Positions 1 through 11,436 of a stretch of 64,000 bases of DNA are shown in pieces. The DNA comes from Phymatolithon calcareum (lineage: Eukaryota > Rhodophyta > Florideophyceae > Hapalidiales), in assembly GCA_977006965.1 (NCBI GenBank), contig OZ345384.1, positions 1,849,445-1,913,444 on the forward strand. The letters are read 5' to 3'. Position numbers and translations under genes: made by a program. The stretch's first letter is position 1. Each line of letters begins with the position of its first letter. A model generated the notes under the pieces. That model was not told the DNA's origin. It worked only from the letters and a program-made list of their open reading frames with translations, and did not search any database.

Positions 1-540
1 TGCAGAGACGAATGATTCCGGCGTTGTTGTAAAGGGGAATCCTTGCTTTGGCGTCAAACTCAGTACGAACAAACGAATCGAAGAGAAAAATTGGAGTGCG
101 ATGTTTGCGACTGCGCCATATTGGATTGCACGGAAAACCCATTGTCCACGAAGGACTGAGTCTGAGTTGGAAGCTTTAGGCTCGAAGGGACGAGCATGGG
201 AACTTGGCGCGCGTGATCCGAGCAGTCGAAGGGATTACAGGCGAAACTTGGGCGTGCGTGATTCGAGCAGTCGAGCCCGAGCCGAAGTACCTCCACCTTT
301 CCTTACTGGGAAGGTTCAAAATGCATTATGTATTATTGGCAGAAGAAAAGAAAGAAACATATTAGGTGTTTCGGGAACAGTTTCCCCGTGGCCCGTAGAC
401 AAGGGAGATCTGTGCTCCTAGAACGAAACGAAAGCTCACAGTTGTTGCGATTTAGCAATCCGAAATGGTGGAAAGTCGAGAGAGGACCAGCGTCGTCATC
501 TACTCTTACAGTTGCCGTCTTGTTCAGGGATACGTGTTGA
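1..540. other. Left edge, no gene recognised
   Basis: Short open frames occur on both strands but none shows a motif, a family resemblance or a sustained coding pattern. I see nothing I can name here. Confidence 0.4.
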
Positions 541-1110
541 TTTATTTAAAAGCTCCCAAGTCCTCTCTTCAAGAGTAACAGGGCCGCTTTTGCACGATTT
601 TCTAAGCTAACGTAGTTTGACTGTTCAGTATATACTTGATTCGTATTTCTCTCCCAACAAGTGCTCTAGTATTCAATTTCAGGACTAATCTTGGATGAAG
701 ATAGAATGCGTTGGAGCGCGACCAGCTCAATCACAGCTGTGACACCAAACTATGCACCTAGTACTGATTTTCTCCAAAGAGGTGCTCTGTTGAATATCAG
801 CCGTAGGCATCGCAACCGTGTCGACCTTTCTCTTACGCGGAGAACCACAGGTAGATTGTTCAAATTAGTTGGTATCTCGAGCGATCTGCTCTCTTCTTCC
901 TTTGCCCATAACTCAATTATTTCTTTTCGTCGCCCTTTCTTTGAGACTGAGCCGTCCTCCGCTTTATCGAGAGCTTGCTGCAGATCTTCATATTTCTTGA
1001 GACACTCTCTGTCCTTGGTTGCCTCCTTAATGTCTTCATCTCTCCCAGAATACTCATCTGCCTCATCGAGGCATTTCTTCGTCTTGTTTACATGTTGTCG
1101 TTGGACCTAG
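541..1110 (-). pseudogene. Family A protein, degraded copy 1
   Basis: On the minus strand one frame reads a charged, helical N-terminal part (EDGSVSKKGRRKE), then an 'IPTNLNNLPVVLRVRERS' stretch and 'RLRCLRLIFNRAPLWRKSVL'. This matches the ORF at 20774-21199 residue for residue over long stretches (EEGTVSKRGR, LPGVLRIRDR, RLRCMRFLFNRAPLWKKSVL). Two in-frame TAG codons interrupt it (complement of 750-752 and 666-668). The non-coding flank around 541-600 also matches the flank near 20700, so the repeated unit is longer than the protein. The function is unknown; no known domain is recognised. The opposite-strand ORF is a shadow. Confidence 0.65.
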
Positions 1111-1832
1111 CATGAAGATACAAAACTCACCAGGTGCCACAGAGATCGATTAATGTACGGTGTGGAAACTTGCTGTATGTTACTTGTCACTTAGCAACGT
1201 GACAATGGATAGGATACAGTAGAGAAAAATACGTAATACAATGCAATAGGAATACTTCTGAGGTAAATGTTATCTGCAAATCACCTACTTGTCAGCAGAA
1301 TTGTAATAGAGATTCTGAGAAAGTAGCGAATGCAGTCATTTATCGACGCAGTCAAGCTCGAAAGATGTGTGCAACCAGGTCGCACCACGCTTCAAAGATT
1401 CCCGTGGGAAAACCGGACGGGCTTTATTGATTCGGAACTTGATATTCTTAAGCGAAGTTCAGGCATCTTTGATGAAAACAACCGAATATTTGCGAATTCC
1501 GGTTGCGATGTTCAATAGGACCTCTAGAGCACTTTAGAAAAAGTGCAAATGTCACATTCTGGAATGTCATCATACGGCGAATCATCCCAATTAGCAATTA
1601 GCTGTGCATCTACAGGTAAGCAGAGCTCCGTCGCGTACTATTGCCGTAAATACCACTATGAACTGCAATGATGAAATAGTATTCCTTCTTCATTTCGCTT
1701 GCAATATCCACGGCAATAACAGATGTAGTCGCAATAGGTCATTTTTACGGCCAGCAATAAGGAAATCTATCCTCACCAAACTAGATATTATTGTCGGGGC
1801 GTGGTAGAGGCTGTCCTGTTTTGGGAAAAGGC
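1111..1832. other. Spacer without recognised gene
   Basis: AT-rich sequence with only short open frames (up to about 67 codons). No motif was recognised. Confidence 0.4.
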
Positions 1833-1834
1833 TA

Positions 1835-2232
1835 CAGTCAGACCTCGATAAATGGAACCTCTTTTTTAGAATAACCTCCGTTATCAGCATAATCGGGTGC
1901 TCTACGAATACCGTATCCGCCTAAATTTAACGAAAATTAAAGGATTCTAGAATATTTGATAGGGGGATTACTTCATGTTCGAGGTCACGGGGCATACCTT
2001 AAATTTTGTTATAATTTTGTTTAGCGTACACGGAGCATATCCTCACTCGTAGAATACTGTAAGTACTTTTCATGTTTCTCCTGCCATTGGCATACAGTCC
2101 AGTAGAATATGGCTACTGTTCGGCACACGTGTGATCCAAAACTTATGATTCAAAATTCGACTTCGGAATAACCTCGATTTTGAGAATATTGGACCATTCC
2201 ACATTGCCCATCCATTTATCGAGGTCTGACTG
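1835..2232. mobile_element. pogo/Tc1-mariner-type MITE
   Basis: A 398-bp non-coding element with perfect terminal inverted repeats of about 22 bp that start CAGTCAGACCTCGATAAATG, one at each end, flanked by TA on both sides (1833-1834 and 2233-2234). TA target duplication and a CAGTCA...CCTCGAT terminus are typical of the pogo/Tigger branch of Tc1-mariner. There is no transposase inside, so it would be non-autonomous. The superfamily rests on terminus and target site only. Confidence 0.75.
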
Positions 2233-2234
2233 TA

Positions 2235-2693
2235 CATGTTGTACGAGAAGGCTGTAATACGCTAGATGGAAACGTAGTGGCAATCTACGCATTGAAGTGT
2301 AAACAGTAGAGGTATGGTTCATTCATGACGTAATGTTTCGAAATAGAAAGTTATTTTCGGTTTTGCAATAGACTATTTCTACGGATTACGGAAATATACG
2401 GCCGTAGAAATATATTTTGACAGAGGTCTGCAGGTAAGAGACAGTACAAAGTTCGAAAGCAACGACTGTTAGAATCAAATGCGGTCAGTTTTTCAAATAT
2501 TCGAACTACAATAGTCATTGGACGAGGACACTAGGGCATAGTGGTGTTCATGTAGTGAAGGGAATCTATTGCGGGCTTTTATTTGAAAAGGAAGTACAAA
2601 AAGACTATAAAGAGCTTGACTCACTGGTTGCAAACCTGTTTTGACATATTTTTGTGTGCCGGGACGTACCAATTGCCCTTACCGAAGCCAGAA
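2235..2693. other. Spacer without recognised gene
   Basis: Between the MITE and the SINE tail I see no coding frame with recognisable content and no structured repeat. Confidence 0.4.
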
Positions 2694-2975
2694 GTCTTTT
2701 TTTCTTTCTTTCTTGCAGGCTATCTGAGCTACACAAAGTGTACATAACTTAATATCTAGGGGGACTCTAAGATGCTCCTGGACTGGATTCGTTCTCGGTA
2801 GTTGCGTAACTGCTTTCCTCGAGTATTGCGGCACACCACTACCCGGCGACATCCATGCGCCCGTCGCGGATCGTAATTCAAATTCTTGCTTGTGACAGGA
2901 CTCGAACCGGCGATCTCACGTTCCTGCCTGAATCATACCGAAATATTCGCACAGGTTTTTTTTGCAACTGTTTTT
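2694..2975 (-). mobile_element. tRNA-derived SINE, copy 1
   Basis: Read on the minus strand, it has a perfect RNA polymerase III B box (GGTTCGAGTCC, complement of 2898-2908), then CTGTCACAAGCAAGAATT, a body of about 170 bp and an A-rich tail of AAAG repeats (about 2694-2714). The same order of blocks occurs at 54950-55195, including GTGTGCYGCARTACTCGAGG and the 'CATCTTAGAG.CCCCC' block. Two dispersed copies with shared head, body and A-rich tail are what a tRNA-derived SINE looks like. I could not place a convincing A box, and the 5' end is uncertain; the copia LTR starts just beyond it at 2989. Confidence 0.65.
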
Positions 2976-2988
2976 TTTTGAAAGCCCT

Positions 2989-3459
2989 TGTCGCGTAGGC
3001 ATTATTGTGTGGGACGATATTATGCAATTATGGAGGACAGCTAATCGATACGCTATCATAATTGCTAACAATGTGATGACACACGCAATGATATGTTGGC
3101 ATTGAAGTTCCTTTATTTTTGAGGTGTAAGTTACTGATGCTGCACATTTTGATAATTCCCTAATTAGTTTCACATTTTTTTGTTTTGTTATTGATTGATG
3201 TCACCGAGTAGTGTAAATAGTCGATACGTAGCACTAGGCTGGAAAAAGAACACACACATGAAAAAATTCGACCAACCGCATACACCGTTTTCTACCAATC
3301 AAATCCACTCCCCCAAGGGGGCGACCATTTCATCTCCTTTGAGGCAGGCCTTGCCGCTTACACTGAGTGAACCGACTGGACCTACACGTGTGTCCCCCTA
3401 TCGAAGGGGTTAATTTCTTTTATTTCTCCCTCTCTGTTATCGTCGAGTTTTGTCCGACA
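2989..3459 (+). repeat. 5' LTR of the copia element
   Basis: 471 bp, TG...CA ends with a TGTCG/CGACA inverted terminus. It matches 9889-10359 except for about eight substitutions, mostly transitions. It contains GC-rich hairpins such as CCCCTATCGAAGGGG near the 3' end. Confidence 0.95.
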
Positions 3460-3514
3460 CTTATAAGTTCTTAAGCTCACTGAGTTCGTGCGCGCGCCGG
3501 AGTGCTCAAACTTG

Positions 3515-5367
3515 ACGAGAACCATATCTGGCCCTGAACGTGGGAGAGGACGCGGCCGAGGTCGTGGTCGCGGAAGGGATCGCACCCAACGCGAAAGCTG
3601 GAACAACAACGGCAATCGCCACAAGAAGGTACAGACTAAAGACTAATGTATCTGCTACTGTCGACTGTACCGCTGTCGATAACTCAACGCCTACAGTCCC
3701 GCCAGTATGCACGCCCAACTCGAACCACAACAGGGGCGTGCAAACAAGATCGATGAGTCGAAAGACCACCGGTCAGAGAAGCCAAAAAGCTCGCAGGACA
3801 ACATTTCCTAAACCCAAGGATGACTCTTACCACGTCGAATCCTACAATGGAGCAAGCTCTCCTCGGCTTCCACTCCTGACTACAGGAAAAGGTGAACGGA
3901 ATTTGTCACCAAAAATATCATTCCCCACCTCAAAAACCGACTCTACAACCAAAGCTGGTACCCATCTTTCCAGCATACGGAAAAGAATGCATCGGATCGC
4001 TGCTCCATCTCTGTCAGGACACTACCGAACGATGATGAGCCTGGTGTTGTAGACCTTATCAACGAGATCTCCTATAACATCGCCCAGTCAGATGATGAAG
4101 AAATCATCCGAGAGCTTGTGCTATGTCTTCTGACCTCCTCACAATATTGGTCAGAGATTCTCTTCGTGGAATCCATCATCTACGTGCCCCATACCTGGCA
4201 GTCATGCTACAGAACGCCGGTATAATGGGCATCGGAGAACGAACAGCACAGAACGCTCTAATTGACTTTTACCGACAGAGCGAGGGAGAAAAACCACACA
4301 GAGATCCGCCTTTCTGCACCGAAAAAGTCCAAAAAAATACAGATACCGGCGAAAAAGGAGAAACCCAAAGACTCCACTGGGTTCGTGACGATGAACATGG
4401 ACACTGATCGGTTTGATCATCGTGGTCTCCCAATCAAAGAACAACGTCGCGTTCGCATCGATGACGCACCGGCAACGTTTGAAACAGCACCCCCTAAACC
4501 ACAGAAAGTCTTTTCCGGAAGAGGACATGACCCAGGCGGAGAAGACTCTGACTCTTTGGAATCCACAGACCTTTCGAGCCAAGAACCGAAAGGCTCCACA
4601 AACCGGAAAAACAGGATCGACAGAGCCAAAATGAACAATCATCACCGACATCGGAAAGATAAAAAGGGAGACCCTGACCCTTCCGACTCTTCCAGTGATG
4701 AAGATCCTTTGGATGACACCGATAATCCACGCTTCGGAAAACCGATAAAACGACCGATATAGAGAAGCGAATCCACCCGGGATGACAATGACAAGAGCCG
4801 CAACTCTTTGAAACTCGCTTTCCAATTCCTATGCCGAAACGAGAACAAATGGTCAGGACCAAGAGATACGGCATACACTACGGAAGAATACGTTCGTCAC
4901 TTCGACTACATCATGTCTCTTTTCGATGTTTCGTCCAAAGGTCGCATCCGCATTCTGCCTCTTGCACTTAAAGGAGACGCGTTGGACGAGTTTTACCATC
5001 TTGGTAAGAACTCCGAAACCTTGAAAAAGGTGCACAACGCTTTCGCTATCATTCGAATCGTCTCGAAGAATCTTGAAACGCCGGAATTCATCATGATGAA
5101 CAAGAATCTCTGGACAACTCTGTCGCTTTCCGACGTTCGAAAATCCGGTGACTCGACACAAAAAGCGTTTGAACGCCTGCAAAAGCACGCCGAGCGCCTC
5201 CAAAGATTCTCGGGCAAAGCTACAATACAGAGGATATGCTCTATGATTTCTTCCGCCGGGCAGTACAAGATGAACGTTTCTGGGCCTGCGTAAAAGATTC
5301 TGATCCCGATCAGTTTGCTGCTGAACTATGTGGAAAGATTCGTAATGCAATCCTGAAGCAAAGTTGA
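3515..5367 (+). pseudogene. copia gag region, degraded
   Basis: Capsid-precursor region of the copia element. It begins with an arginine-glycine-rich stretch in frame 2 (3515-3640), breaks up, then reads from 4262 in frame 2 through an acidic, serine-rich part, a TAG stop at 4760-4762, and a helical part (4808-5215) typical of a retrotransposon gag. Around 5215-5220 the coding frame moves to frame 1 (DFFRRAVQDERFWACV follows) and reaches a TGA at 5365-5367. Stops and the frameshift make it non-functional. Long antisense ORFs over 4202-5389 are shadows. Confidence 0.7.
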
Positions 5368-5397
5368 CTCGACCGTTCAAGAAGGACACCAGAAACT

Positions 5398-8300
5398 ATG
5401 GCGAACGCAATTGAGAATCGACGATGGGGCAAGCCGGACCGGAAACGCTTTAACAAAAACCCGACCCGAAACGGGATCATCATGACATGTACTGGATGCG
5501 GATCTGATGAACATCTGTATCGCGAATGCTCCAACCCTAACAAAGTAGAGTACAGGGAAAAGAAGCTGAAAGAAATCCCTAGAATGAAATCTGGAAATCA
5601 AAAGACATATCTCCGTTCATTCTATATCCAGATGGAGGCCGAATCCGAAAGCAATACCACTTCAAACGTCGACAATTCGGATCAAGACTGCCCTCAGGAC
5701 GAACACGATAATGAGGAATATCGAAATATCGCTGCCGAACTGGATGGAAAACTAGAAGAAAGCATGTTCGTGGAGGTTACCAATGATGAACCAGCCGACA
5801 CTGGAAACGTCTACCACGAATGTTTGAACGCTTCGGCAAGGCATGTATTTTTCGGGTCCACCCTTACAAATTTCGGCCAACTTAAGTCCGCTAACTCCAA
5901 ACCCGGACGTGTCTCAATACGTAACCTCCGCTATCCTGCCAACTGGTTCCCAGGAATTATGATCGACAACGGTTCTACAGGATCACTATGTAGTGTCGCT
6001 CAACTCGAGGCATATCGTAGCTTCACTGGATACCCCACTCCCATCCGAAAGCTGAAGAACCACTATGTCATATCTGCACACGGATGATCCAAGTGCATCG
6101 GAGTATCAACATTCAAATTCCCATATGCCGACCTGATAATCGAATTCGATGCCCCCATTGTTGAAAACTCGGATACTCCGCTAATTATCGGACTTAATGA
6201 CCAAGACAGACTTCAATGTCGCGGAGCCGACCAGCGAGACAAGACTATCGCGTTTCTCAACGGACCAAAAATACCACTCACACGGGAAAACGGTCACCTC
6301 TGGCTAAGATGGAACTTCGAGACTGAATGCTTGTTCACGGAAAAGGAGCTCACAAAATTGCACTACCGTTTCGGTCACACAGGAGTACGACGCATGCATG
6401 AGTTTTTGAAGCGAGTGAAACCAGGTTCAGTCGATAAGGACACTCGAGCTATGCTGAAAGAGATCAACGACCGATGCAAGGAATGCCAGTACATGGCTCC
6501 CAAACCTTACGTCGTTAAGGTCTCTATCCCATACGAAGATGTTATCTTCAACAGCGAAATAATCCTGGATATTATGAACATCCAAGGAAAAAGCGTACTT
6601 CACCTCGTCGATCGAGCTACTCACTTCCAAGCCGCACGATTCTTGGACGAGATATCCGTGGATTGCATTTGGAAGACGTTCACGGAAATGTGGGTCCTAT
6701 CCTATCTCGGTGCCCCAGACAACCTCAGACACGACCAAGGAATCCAATTCGTCTCACCAAGATTTCAAGCAAAGGCTTCCGAAGCCGGAATAACATGTAG
6801 ACCGGTTGGTGTCGAGGCACCAAACGCCATGAGTGTCGGAGAACGATATCATGCTCCTCTCCGTAAGACATTCCTCAAGCTTCAAGAATCCTACGGAATG
6901 GAGCCTCTCGCTAAAGAGGTCGAGACTGTAGGTGAAACACCCACCGGGAGGAAGAAAAGAGTCATGAAGAAGGTATCACGACCGATTGGCATAGATGATG
7001 AATATCTACTCGCCATCTCCGTTATGTGCATCAACTCAACCGTTGGGCCAGAAGGAATATGTCCAACACTTCTTGTCTTTGGCGCAATGCCCAAACTACC
7101 TTTACCAGACACTCAACCATCAGCCGTCGAACAGGGAGTAAGGATGATGATGATGGAAACCGCCCGAGAGGAATATCTGAGGATTGTTGGCAAGATGCGT
7201 CTACGCCAAGCCGAAAAAGCCTTCATTCCAAGCTCACCACCAACCACACTCAAGTACGGTGATAAGGAGTTGGTATATCGCGTCACCTCCAATCGATGGG
7301 AACCCGGAACTTTCGTATCAAGGAACGAAAATACCATCTTTGTATACGAACCCAACGGTGATATACAACCATATGCCATAACTCGTGTTAGCGAATTCAA
7401 GGAAGGAACGTATCTACCGCGGCCCGTCCTTTTGGGAATCATCCAAGAGGAACCAACTGCGGAAAGCCAAGTTGTTCCGACAAAAGAACTCGATGCTCTA
7501 CCGGAAGAACCCATAGATGATGAACTCGACGTTGTACCTGATGAACCCCTTCACATTCAGGTGGATATCAATACGGGAACCCCAACGTCAACCCCACAAC
7601 ACCGTTCGGATTTTGACGACCTGAACCTTGACGAATTTGATTCTACGGGGCAAGTTGGACTTCATCCAGAGCATCTTGTCCCGGAGAGTCACTACACAAA
7701 GGCTTTGAAGACCAACGACCACCAACTGGACGACTTCAAGACCGCTATCGAAGAAGAGCTAAAGGGACTTAAGGAACGCGGTACATTCGAGGAAGTCAGA
7801 CGATCGAACTTCACACCTGATGAGCTACGCAAGATGCAAATAATCAGGGCAAAGCTTATTCTGTCCGTCAAAGAACCAGGCACGCCAGAAGAACGTAAGA
7901 AAGCCAGGATCATCGCACAGGCTATCGGGAAAAAGGACCGCGACAAGCCCATGCTCATGACCTATTCACCCACTGTAGGCAAGAGCTCCGTCAGGGTCAT
8001 GCTCTCTATCGCCGGGGGAAGGAGACATGCCATCTTCTTAAGCGACATCAGCCAGGCTTATGTGTCGTCGAAGACGAAGCTACTCCGAAAGGTTTACCTG
8101 ATTCCACCGAAAGAGCTAAACCTCGATCTGGACATCCTCTGGCATGTTGTCTTACCACTGTATGGACTCCCAGAGAGCGGGGTATATTGGTTCGAAACCT
8201 ATATCACTCACCATCATGACGTCTTCAAGATGTCAAGTACCGAGGTCGATCCCTGCCTGCTATTACGACTTGACAAACACGGAATACTCGACGGTCTTGT

Positions 8301-9252
8301 ATGTCTACAAGTGGACGATTCCATGGGAGCAGGAAGCCCTACATTCCTTTTCCAAGAAGAAGAAGCCTCGAAAGTGTTCAAATCAAAGGGGCAAGTTGTT
8401 CTCAAGGACGGAATGGAGCTCAAGTTTAACGGTCAACACGTTAAACGAGTTGGTAACGTCATCACCCTACACCAAAAATCGTAGATTGACCGTATGCCTG
8501 TCGAAAAGATTGAACGCTCCGAGGAATCTTTTATGTCCCACAGAGGTCAAGGCGCATACGTCAGCACGTGCACCCGACCCGACGTTTCTTGTGCCGTAAA
8601 TCGGCTTTCCCAGGTTAAGGACAGCGAAGCAACGGAAGAAGACTTCAAACGGATGGACGATATTTTTAAACTATTGAAAAGAGACCAGTTTGATCTCCGA
8701 TTTGGTAATGTCGACCTCGACACGGCGGAAGTCCAAGTTTTCGCCGACGCATACTTCGCAAACAACAGGGACCTAACATCCCAGCTTGGATATGTCATCC
8801 TCCTCGTCGACGCCTCGGGCAATTGTTCAATCCTGAGCTGGTCTTCCGTCAAGTGCAAACGAGTTACAAGGTCTGTTCTAGCCGCAGAACTTTACGCCCT
8901 CGCCCATGGATTCGACGCCGGATTTGCGCTTTCCCATACCGTCGGGAAGCTCATCGGTCGTAAAGTCGATGTTCGGGTATTCACAGACTCCCGCACACTG
9001 TTTGACTCTGTCGTCTCGCTCTGCTCTATGACCGAAAAACGATTGCTAATCGATATCTAGAGTCTTCGAGAAGCCTATCGTGTCGGTGATTTGACGAAAC
9101 TTGGATGGATTCGTACTCAGCACAACATTGCCGATGCTCTTACCAAGGACAAGAAGACGACTGCACTTCATACTGTCCTCAACACCCACAGGATCAACAC
9201 TCCAGTTGAGCAGTGGATCGATCAGGGACCCATTCCTGAAAAACACGCGTAA
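5398..9252 (+). pseudogene. copia polyprotein (zinc knuckle, protease, integrase, RT, RNase H)
   Basis: One reading frame with three premature stops: TGA 6085-6087, TAG 8482-8484, TAG 9058-9060. In order: a CCHC zinc knuckle (CTGCGSDEHLYREC, about 5494-5535); an aspartic protease centre (IDNGSTG, about 5962); an HH-CC integrase zinc finger (LHYRFGHTG ... CKECQ); the integrase core with D, D (RHDQGIQF) and E (VGERYH); reverse transcriptase with SDISQAY and a QVDD catalytic box in place of YVDD; and RNase H (FADAYFA ... SVLAAELYAL ... FTDSRTL). The last 64 codons after the TAG at 9058 still match an RNase H end (NIADALTK). It is full length but inactivated. Confidence 0.93.
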
Positions 9253-9413
9253 TACGTGTATCATTTCACGCGGTTGGTCATATTGTTTTGTTATGACCAT
9301 TGATTTGTTTTGAATTTGATTTTGTCATGTTTGCATTGGTGACATTAATTCGGGATGGAATTATCTTGTACAAGAATTGGGAAAAAGAAAAGTTTTTCAA
9401 ACAAATGGAAAAT

Positions 9414-9854
9414 TTATTTGGATCTGACACGTTTCACGGGGACAAAGTCTACGCTACTATCCTCGCTGTACACACGCCTACGAGATAATACGTTAATACT
9501 TCCTGATTTGCCGATTTGAGAGACAGACGGAACACTCAATGCCGAACCATCGCTCTCTATTGCCTCGTCGTCGATGAACGGACATCGACTGGATTCTGCA
9601 TCCGATAGGGATTTGTCTTGCCCCTTGTCAACACGGCGCTCAAGATCGGTTACGAGAGCACGGAGCGCGGCGATCTCACGGAACGCAACAGCGAGCGAAG
9701 CACGGAACTCGTCACGCATTGCATCAACTTGGCCCAGCGTATACCGCAATTTTTCAGCCATCACATCGCGACCCGGAGACATTGCGGATGGTTTGATTTG
9801 AATTTGGCTTCCTATCAATTCCGCAATGGGCATTATATACTGATTCCGGCCCAT
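9414..9854 (-). CDS. Antisense coiled-coil ORF inside the copia element
   Basis: An intact frame on the strand opposite to the polyprotein, between RNase H and the 3' LTR. From the ATG at 9852-9854 it encodes about 146 aa. The frame stays open upstream into the antisense of the 3' LTR, to 10073. The middle is a strong heptad coiled coil (roughly residues 30-80, EKLRYTLGQVDAMRDEF ... AALRALVTDLERRV), followed by an acidic serine-rich part and a basic C-terminus (KRVRSK) that could be a nuclear localisation signal. It has no stop although the sense polyprotein has several. Antisense ORFs at this position are known in some plant LTR elements. Function unknown; expression unproven. Confidence 0.45.
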   Translation of the reverse strand: MGRNQYIMPIAELIGSQIQIKPSAMSPGRDVMAEKLRYTLGQVDAMRDEFRASLAVAFREIAALRALVTDLERRVDKGQDKSLSDAESSRCPFIDDEAIESDGSALSVPSVSQIGKSGSINVLSRRRVYSEDSSVDFVPVKRVRSK

Positions 9855-9888
9855 GCAGAACGCTTGAATATCGTCCCACAGGGGCAAG

Positions 9889-10359
9889 TGTCGCGTAGGC
9901 ATTATTGTGTGGGACGATATTATGCAATTATGGAGGACAGCTAATCGATACGCTATCATAATTGCTAACAATGTGATGACACACGCAATGATATGTTGGC
10001 ATTGAAATTCCTTTATTTTTGAGGTGTAAGTTACTGATGCTGCACATTTTGATAATTCCCTAATTAGTTTCACATTTTTTTGTTTTGCTATTGATTGATG
10101 TCACCGAGTAGTATAAATAGTCGATACGCAGCACTAGGCTGGAAAAAGAACACACACATGAATAAATTCGACCAACCGCATACACCGTTTTCTACCAATC
10201 AAATCCACTCCCCCAAGGGGGCGACCATTTCATCTCCTTTGAGGCAGGCCTTGCCGCTTACACTGAGTGGATCGACTGGACCTACACGTGTGTCCCCCTA
10301 TCGAAGGGGTTAATTTCTTTTATTTCTCCCTCTCTGTTATCGTCGGGTTTTGTCCGACA
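9889..10359 (+). repeat. 3' LTR of the copia element
   Basis: 471 bp, TGTCG...CGACA, followed by the GCCCT target duplication. It contains TATAAATAG at about 10111-10119, a plausible TATA box; the 5' LTR has TGTAAATAG there, one of the eight differences. Confidence 0.95.
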
Positions 10360-10364
10360 GCCCT

Positions 10365-10890
10365 GTACGGGGAGGGGTACGGGGAAGGGGGGGGGAAATT
10401 GTATATATTCATTTTACAAGCCCTCAACGCCGGTATTCACCAACAGAGCAGTTTGGGTCTCAGTAACTACCCTGTGTAACAATTATGTTGCTGCACTCAT
10501 CTCCATCATCTCCAACTCTAGTATCCATCACTTGCTACGTTCTTCTTCTTCGCAGTAAAAATTGCCGAATAGGGCCAAACCCCCGCAGTCGGAGGTCTTC
10601 TCGGCGCGCTCGCATAACTTCCGGGAGGCTAATAAAGGGAAGCCCTCTCGGGGGACAACTTCTGGGGGCTCTTAACATCAGGGGGAGTGGTCTTCAACGA
10701 GAGCTCGCTCGGGGGGACAACTTCGGTGGGGACTCTCGGCGCGGGTTCCGGTTTCACATTAGTCATAATCACAAATACCGGCGCTGGCTGGCCGCCCGCG
10801 CCGGAATTCTTCAGTTTCGTGTCTCGTGGGCCGTTCGGTCCGGTTCGGGTCTCATTTAAGACTGTACGGGAGCATCTTTTCGTAAGTTGT
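10365..10890. other. Spacer with G-rich imperfect repeat
   Basis: No gene recognised. A G-run (GGGGAAGGGGGGGGG) lies near 10380. The sequence CTCGGGGG(G)ACAACTTC occurs twice, near 10651 and 10708, as an imperfect direct repeat of about 57 bp. Confidence 0.4.
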
Positions 10891-11436
10891 TCATTCTAGT
10901 GTATTGCCTGGTCCATAATACAGGGACTCGTCGTTTTCCATATTGTCAATTATGGTGACGCTGTAGAGTAGTATGGAGTCTAATGCCTTTTCCGTTCTTA
11001 ACATTTCTCCGGAGTCCAGTTCATACTTTGCTAGGATCATGCGTATGGTCTCCAGGTGGCGCTTTGCTGCCGTTCCGAATGTATTCGATATTAGTATCGT
11101 GCTCACTTGAAGGAACCTGCCGCTTGCGTATTTTATGGCCAGCTGTCGATGTCTCACCTTGGCAAAACTGAGGATGGCCAGTATTTCGTCCGGTTTGTCG
11201 TACGGTATTCTTCTCTTTCCTCGCTTCGAGCCTCGTGTCTTCTTTTGCGAACAGTATTCATTGGAGTTGGCCTGGGGATTTCCCTTCCTGTATATGTTTG
11301 AAGGCGGCCGCAAACTGTTCTTATTGCAGCATCGCGGCAATATCCCGACTTGCGCACTGCTGTTCTTTGAAGTTTCGTTCTTCCCTTGGTAGCCCGAAGC
11401 GCTACTCTCCACTTCTAAAAGAAAATGCCCAAACAC
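10891..11436 (-). pseudogene. Family A protein, copy 2 (no ATG found)
   Basis: An open minus-strand frame of 181 codons without an upstream ATG, so either an exon or a decayed copy. From about residue 75 it carries the family A core: a basic run (KRGKRR), IPYDKPDEI, then 'FAKVRHRQLAIKYASGRF', a 'FGTAAKRHLETIRMILA' helix, and a C-terminal part 'RTEKALDSILLYS ... NMENDES'. The same blocks occur in the same order at 21774-22269 and, more diverged, at 20774-21199 and 541-1110. I recognise no known domain. A transposon lies immediately upstream (11469). Confidence 0.5.

Larger units (their letters stand above)
2989..10359 (+). mobile_element. Ty1/copia LTR retrotransposon
   Basis: A complete element of 7371 bp: two 471-bp LTRs that start TGTCG and end CGACA, flanked by a perfect 5-bp duplication GCCCT (2984-2988 and 10360-10364). 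The order gag, protease, integrase, reverse transcriptase, RNase H defines Ty1/copia. The LTRs differ at about 8 of 471 positions. The coding region has several in-frame stops and at least one frameshift, so this copy cannot make its proteins as read. I do not recognise the primer binding site after 3459. A short purine run (AGGGGCAAG, 9880-9888) abuts the 3' LTR as a candidate polypurine tract. Confidence 0.95.

Noticed and set aside
691-1323. 139-codon plus-strand ORF near 691 and the similar plus-strand ORF at 20814
   Set aside because: They resemble each other only because both are antisense shadows of family A, whose minus-strand reading keeps the conserved residues.
2880-2975. Functional tRNA gene on the minus strand
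   Set aside because: Only a B box and partial T arm are present. No acceptor stem partner or anticodon arm could be folded, and the same sequence continues as a repeat body at 54950.
4202-5389. Long minus-strand ORFs (up to 207 codons) over the copia gag
   Set aside because: They overlap the sense gag reading with its helical pattern and show no motif; they reflect base composition.
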